Part shown: piece after piece, positions 61,694-64,000 of the stretch | How the letters are laid out: each line of letters starts with the position of its first letter | Numbering within the stretch: the first letter of the stretch is position 1 | Assembly: GCA_964511185.1 (NCBI GenBank) | Contig: CAZEDU010000002.1 | Location: 1 to 64,000, forward strand | DNA from: CAZEDU01 sp964511185 | GTDB taxonomy: Bacteria; Myxococcota; Myxococcia; Myxococcales; Myxococcaceae | Direction: 5' to 3' | Length of the DNA stretch: 64,000 nt | Made by a program: the position numbers and the translations under genes | The notes under the pieces: generated by a model | What the model saw: only the letters and a program-made list of their open reading frames with translations | Told to the model about the DNA's origin: nothing | Databases searched by the model: none

Positions 61694-62235
61694 TGTCGGC
61701 CCAACCCAACTTCTCGCTCGGGCAGCGGGTGTTTCTCTTCTCGGGCGGCGTCGCCACGCTTGCCGACGTGGCCGGGCGCGATGGCCACGGGCGCCCGAGG
61801 CCGCTCGGCCCCGACGAGCCGCCGGCCTTCTGGGTGGTGCGCACCGACGAGGTCGTCGCCTGCGTGCCGGTGGACAAGACGGCCGGCACGCTGCGCCCGC
61901 TGGTGGGCGAGGCGCTCGCCGAACGGATGCTCGAGGTGCTCCACGGCCCGGCTCCCGAGCCAGCGCCGTCGCTCACGCCGCTCCTCGAGCGCGGCAAGCA
62001 GGTGGTGCACGAGGGCGACCCGCTGGCGCAGGCCCACTTCGTGCGCGAGCTGCTCGAGCTGCCGGTCCCCCTCTCGGAGCAGGTCGCGTCGGGGTTGGCC
62101 TTCATCGGCAAGCTGGTGCTCGGGGAGATCGCCGAGGTGCTCCGGCGCGACGTGGCGGAGCTCCAGCGCGCGCTGAAGGCGCGCTACCCGGCCGCGAGCG
62201 ACTTGACGCCCCAGGGGCCGATTCGCCACGGCTAA
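61693..62235 (+). CDS. Divergent CarD-like transcription factor
   Basis: A 180-residue protein with the two-part CarD/CdnL layout. The N-terminal RNA-polymerase-binding Tudor-like part has FSLGQRVFLFSGGVATLADV and VACVPVDKTAGTLRPLV, matching F-x-G-D-x-V-x-Y-P-x-x-G and the later VPV...LR motifs. The C-terminal helical part follows (QAHFVRELLELPVPLSEQVA, LGEIAEVLRRDVAELQRALK). Several usual CarD residues are changed, for example YP is replaced by LF, so it may be a paralogue with altered promoter contact. Family membership is judged from pattern only. Confidence 0.65.
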   Translation: MSAQPNFSLGQRVFLFSGGVATLADVAGRDGHGRPRPLGPDEPPAFWVVRTDEVVACVPVDKTAGTLRPLVGEALAERMLEVLHGPAPEPAPSLTPLLERGKQVVHEGDPLAQAHFVRELLELPVPLSEQVASGLAFIGKLVLGEIAEVLRRDVAELQRALKARYPAASDLTPQGPIRHG

Positions 62236-62269
62236 ATCAACCCTTGCTCCGGGGGGTGGATGCGGCATC

Positions 62270-63007
62270 GTGCGCCGCATGGACTTCCCCCAATCGGTCT
62301 CGGGCCCGCCCCCGAAGAAGCGCTCGCCCTGGTTCTACGTCGCCATCGGCTGCGGCGGCCTGCTCGTCTTGTCCATTCTGGTGGGAGGCGCGCTGACGTT
62401 CTTCGCGGTGAAGAAGGTCTCCGGCGAGCTGGAGAAGAACAAGGACCCGGTGGCCCGCGCCGCGCGCACGCAGGAGCTGCTCGGCTACGAGCGCCCGCCG
62501 GAAGGCTACTCGCCCGCGCTCGTCTTCGGCCTGGGCGACTTTATCCAGGTCGCCATCCTCACCGACAAGCCGGGCGAGGTGGGGAAGGGGGAGAAGCTGT
62601 TCGACCGGCGTGGCTTCATCTTCGTCTCGGCGGTGAGCGACGACCGCAGAGAGTCGCGCATGGACGACTACTTCGAGGGCCGCGACAACCGGCCCGGGCT
62701 GCCGCAGGCCAACACCAACGTCCAGGTGAAGGAGATCATCGGCCGCGGCGTCGCCAGCACCTCGGGCGGCGCGCCGGTCCGCTACGTGACCCAGCGCGGC
62801 GAGGTGAGCACGCAGCAGACCCGCAACGACGGCCTGTTCACGCTGATGCGGTTCGACTGCCCGGACGCCGGCAAGCTGCGGCTCGGCATCTGGCTGGGCG
62901 AGGACCCGGACCCCGCCGCCGACTTGGGCTCCCTCGACCTGAAGGGCACCGTGGTCGACGAGGCGGCGATCAAGGCCTTCGCCCAGACGCTCAACCCCTG
63001 CCGCTGA
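62270..63007 (+). CDS. Membrane-anchored protein, unknown function
   Basis: A 245-residue protein with a Pro/Lys-rich cytosolic start and one transmembrane helix (about 24-47; VAIGCGGLLVLSILVGGALT), then a periplasmic domain of 195 residues with alpha/beta pattern (GYSPALVFGLGDFIQVAIL, KLRLGIWLGEDPDPA). ATG 62279 is an alternative start. No family was recognised. It follows the CarD-like gene by 34 bases and may be cotranscribed. Confidence 0.7.
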   Translation: MRRMDFPQSVSGPPPKKRSPWFYVAIGCGGLLVLSILVGGALTFFAVKKVSGELEKNKDPVARAARTQELLGYERPPEGYSPALVFGLGDFIQVAILTDKPGEVGKGEKLFDRRGFIFVSAVSDDRRESRMDDYFEGRDNRPGLPQANTNVQVKEIIGRGVASTSGGAPVRYVTQRGEVSTQQTRNDGLFTLMRFDCPDAGKLRLGIWLGEDPDPAADLGSLDLKGTVVDEAAIKAFAQTLNPCR

Positions 63008-63013
63008 GCTTCG

Positions 63014-63925
63014 CTACGAGAAGAGCCGGCTCCAGAACGAGCGCTTCGACGAGACGCGCTCGAAGGCGCGCTGCAGCGTCTCGTCGTCGTCGGCGCGGTT
63101 CGCCACGTCCCCCATCGAGATGATGCCGATCAGCCGGTCGTGCCGATCGACGACCGGAACGCGCCGCACCTGCTTGCTGCCCATCAGCTCGATCACGTCG
63201 GTGAGCGGCTCCTCCGCGGTGACGCACTCCACGTCGTCCGTCATCAGCTCGGCCACGCGGATCTGGCTGAACGGCCGCTCCTCTTTGTACCCGCGCATCA
63301 CGATGTCGCGATCGGTGAGCACGCCGAGCAGGCGCATGTTCTCGTCCACCACCGGCACGATGCCGCAGCTCTCGTCGCGCATGATCTGAGCGGCGTCGCG
63401 CAGGGTGTGCTCGCGGCGCAGCGCCTTGACGTTCCGGGTCATCACCTCGCCGGCGGTCAGGGGCTCGCGCTCCCACCGCCCGCCGCGCGTCTCGCCGCCG
63501 AACGACAGGTCGCGCTCCACGTGGCCGCGCGCTTCGTCCCGGCGCCGCCAGTCGTCCTCCCGCGGCTCGTGGAACCCGCCGCCGATCGCCCCGCCCACCC
63601 CGCTGTAGACGCGGCCTTCGGCCGGGCGCTCGAAGTCGTGGCGGAGCCGGCCGCCGCCGAAGCGCTCGCGCCCCTGGCGCCCGTGGCTCCAAGCCCACCC
63701 TTCGCCGCCCTGCCCGCGGTGGCGGCCCATGCGGTCCAGCGCCGCTCGATAGTACGAAGGCGCGCTGGTGCGGCCCCAATCCTGGTGGCCCGCGTAGCCC
63801 TGAGAGCCTTGGCTCCAGGCGCCGGACATCGGCGGCTCGCGGCGGAAGTCATCGCTGGGCTGCGCGGAGTACCCGTGGCTGGGCTCGCTGAAGTCGCGGG
63901 CGTTGTCGGTGGGCTTGGGCGCCAT
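63014..63925 (-). CDS. Protein with paired CBS domains and Gly/Arg-rich N-terminus
   Basis: About 303 residues from the ATG at 63925, which has GAGG eight bases upstream (an upstream start at 63973 is less likely). The first 150 residues are Gly/Arg/Ser-rich and disordered (WGRTSAPSYYRAALDRMG). Two CBS domains follow: EVMTRNVKALRREHTLRDAA with LLGVLTDRDIVMRG, then LMTDDVECVTAEEPLTDV with LIGIISMGDVANR. Paired CBS domains usually bind adenine nucleotides and sense energy state. No catalytic domain is attached, so it is a stand-alone sensor. Confidence 0.9.
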   Translation of the reverse strand: MAPKPTDNARDFSEPSHGYSAQPSDDFRREPPMSGAWSQGSQGYAGHQDWGRTSAPSYYRAALDRMGRHRGQGGEGWAWSHGRQGRERFGGGRLRHDFERPAEGRVYSGVGGAIGGGFHEPREDDWRRRDEARGHVERDLSFGGETRGGRWEREPLTAGEVMTRNVKALRREHTLRDAAQIMRDESCGIVPVVDENMRLLGVLTDRDIVMRGYKEERPFSQIRVAELMTDDVECVTAEEPLTDVIELMGSKQVRRVPVVDRHDRLIGIISMGDVANRADDDETLQRAFERVSSKRSFWSRLFS

Positions 63926-64000
63926 GGCGTTTACCTCGTGGGCTGGAGTGGAAGGGCCCACCAAGGTGTGCACCCAGGTTCAGGTCGACAACAGGCGCTC

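Overview
The window looks like a chromosomal stretch of a high-GC Myxococcota (myxobacterial, deltaproteobacterial-grade) genome. Supporting signs are uniformly GC-rich codon use, a C-terminal MYXO-CTERM-like sorting tail (gene at 22747-23694), a Ser/Thr kinase and secreted proteins carrying PEGA domains, a CarD-like protein, and many secreted lipoproteins with Asp/Gly/Pro-rich linkers. It is a draft assembly: four runs of exactly 10 N (711-720, 23699-23708, 59435-59444, 60665-60674) are joins. At two of them the reading frame does not continue, so the N count is a placeholder. No rRNA, tRNA, CRISPR array, insertion sequence, phage or plasmid gene was seen. No gene-free stretch exceeds 300 bases.

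Layout. 1-5.2 kb: a left-truncated discoidin-domain lipoprotein, a small Lys-rich protein, an M3 oligopeptidase lipoprotein and an ArnT/PMT-like glycosyltransferase. 5.2-15.3 kb: an S9 prolyl oligopeptidase, a GH76-like enzyme, an aldehyde dehydrogenase coupled to a Cys-pair protein, a PAS-PAS-kinase-receiver hybrid, a PrsW-like membrane protease, a YiiX-like amidase and an orphan NarL-type regulator. 15.4-27.5 kb: a MATE exporter broken by a 2-base frameshift, a four-repeat lipoprotein, several hypothetical or envelope proteins, an UlaG/NAPE-PLD-like hydrolase, the MYXO-CTERM protein, a GH63 mannosylglycerate/glucosylglycerate hydrolase-like enzyme, YccF and an Ala-rich coiled-coil protein. 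27.5-32.8 kb: a tightly packed minus-strand operon nth - DUF2723 glycosyltransferase - methyltransferase - MgtC/DUF4010 - glutathione peroxidase. 32.9-42.7 kb: an AsmA-like/GT51 fusion, an SDR, a PEGA-tailed Ser/Thr kinase, a DUF72 protein, an S37 peptidase, DoxX and small proteins.

42.7-47.2 kb is a minus-strand run clpP - membrane histidine kinase - acpP - fabF. 47.2-52.3 kb holds an unknown protein, a CARDB-type secreted protein, a GT22 mannosyltransferase-like protein, a b558-type succinate dehydrogenase membrane subunit without its catalytic subunits, and a 1-Cys peroxiredoxin. 52.3-61 kb is an envelope cluster (Sel1 plus six PEGA, a left-handed beta-helix protein, a vWA lipoprotein, a beta-propeller lipoprotein, a PEGA membrane protein and a gapped lipoprotein). 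61-64 kb holds an esterase, a divergent CarD-like protein with a possible leaderless promoter, a membrane-anchored protein and a CBS-pair protein.

The common themes are envelope and surface biogenesis (nine lipobox proteins, three polyprenyl-phosphate-sugar-type glycosyltransferases, peptidoglycan synthesis), signalling (two histidine kinases, one orphan regulator, one Ser/Thr kinase) and oxidative-stress enzymes. A dispersed palindrome GGGGACTGTCCCC occurs between genes at four places and resembles a REP-type element. I found no defence island or clearly new multi-gene machine. The best leads are the AsmA-GT51 fusion, the variant-motif methyltransferase in the nth operon, the CarD-like gene with a leaderless promoter, and the clpP-kinase-acpP-fabF run.
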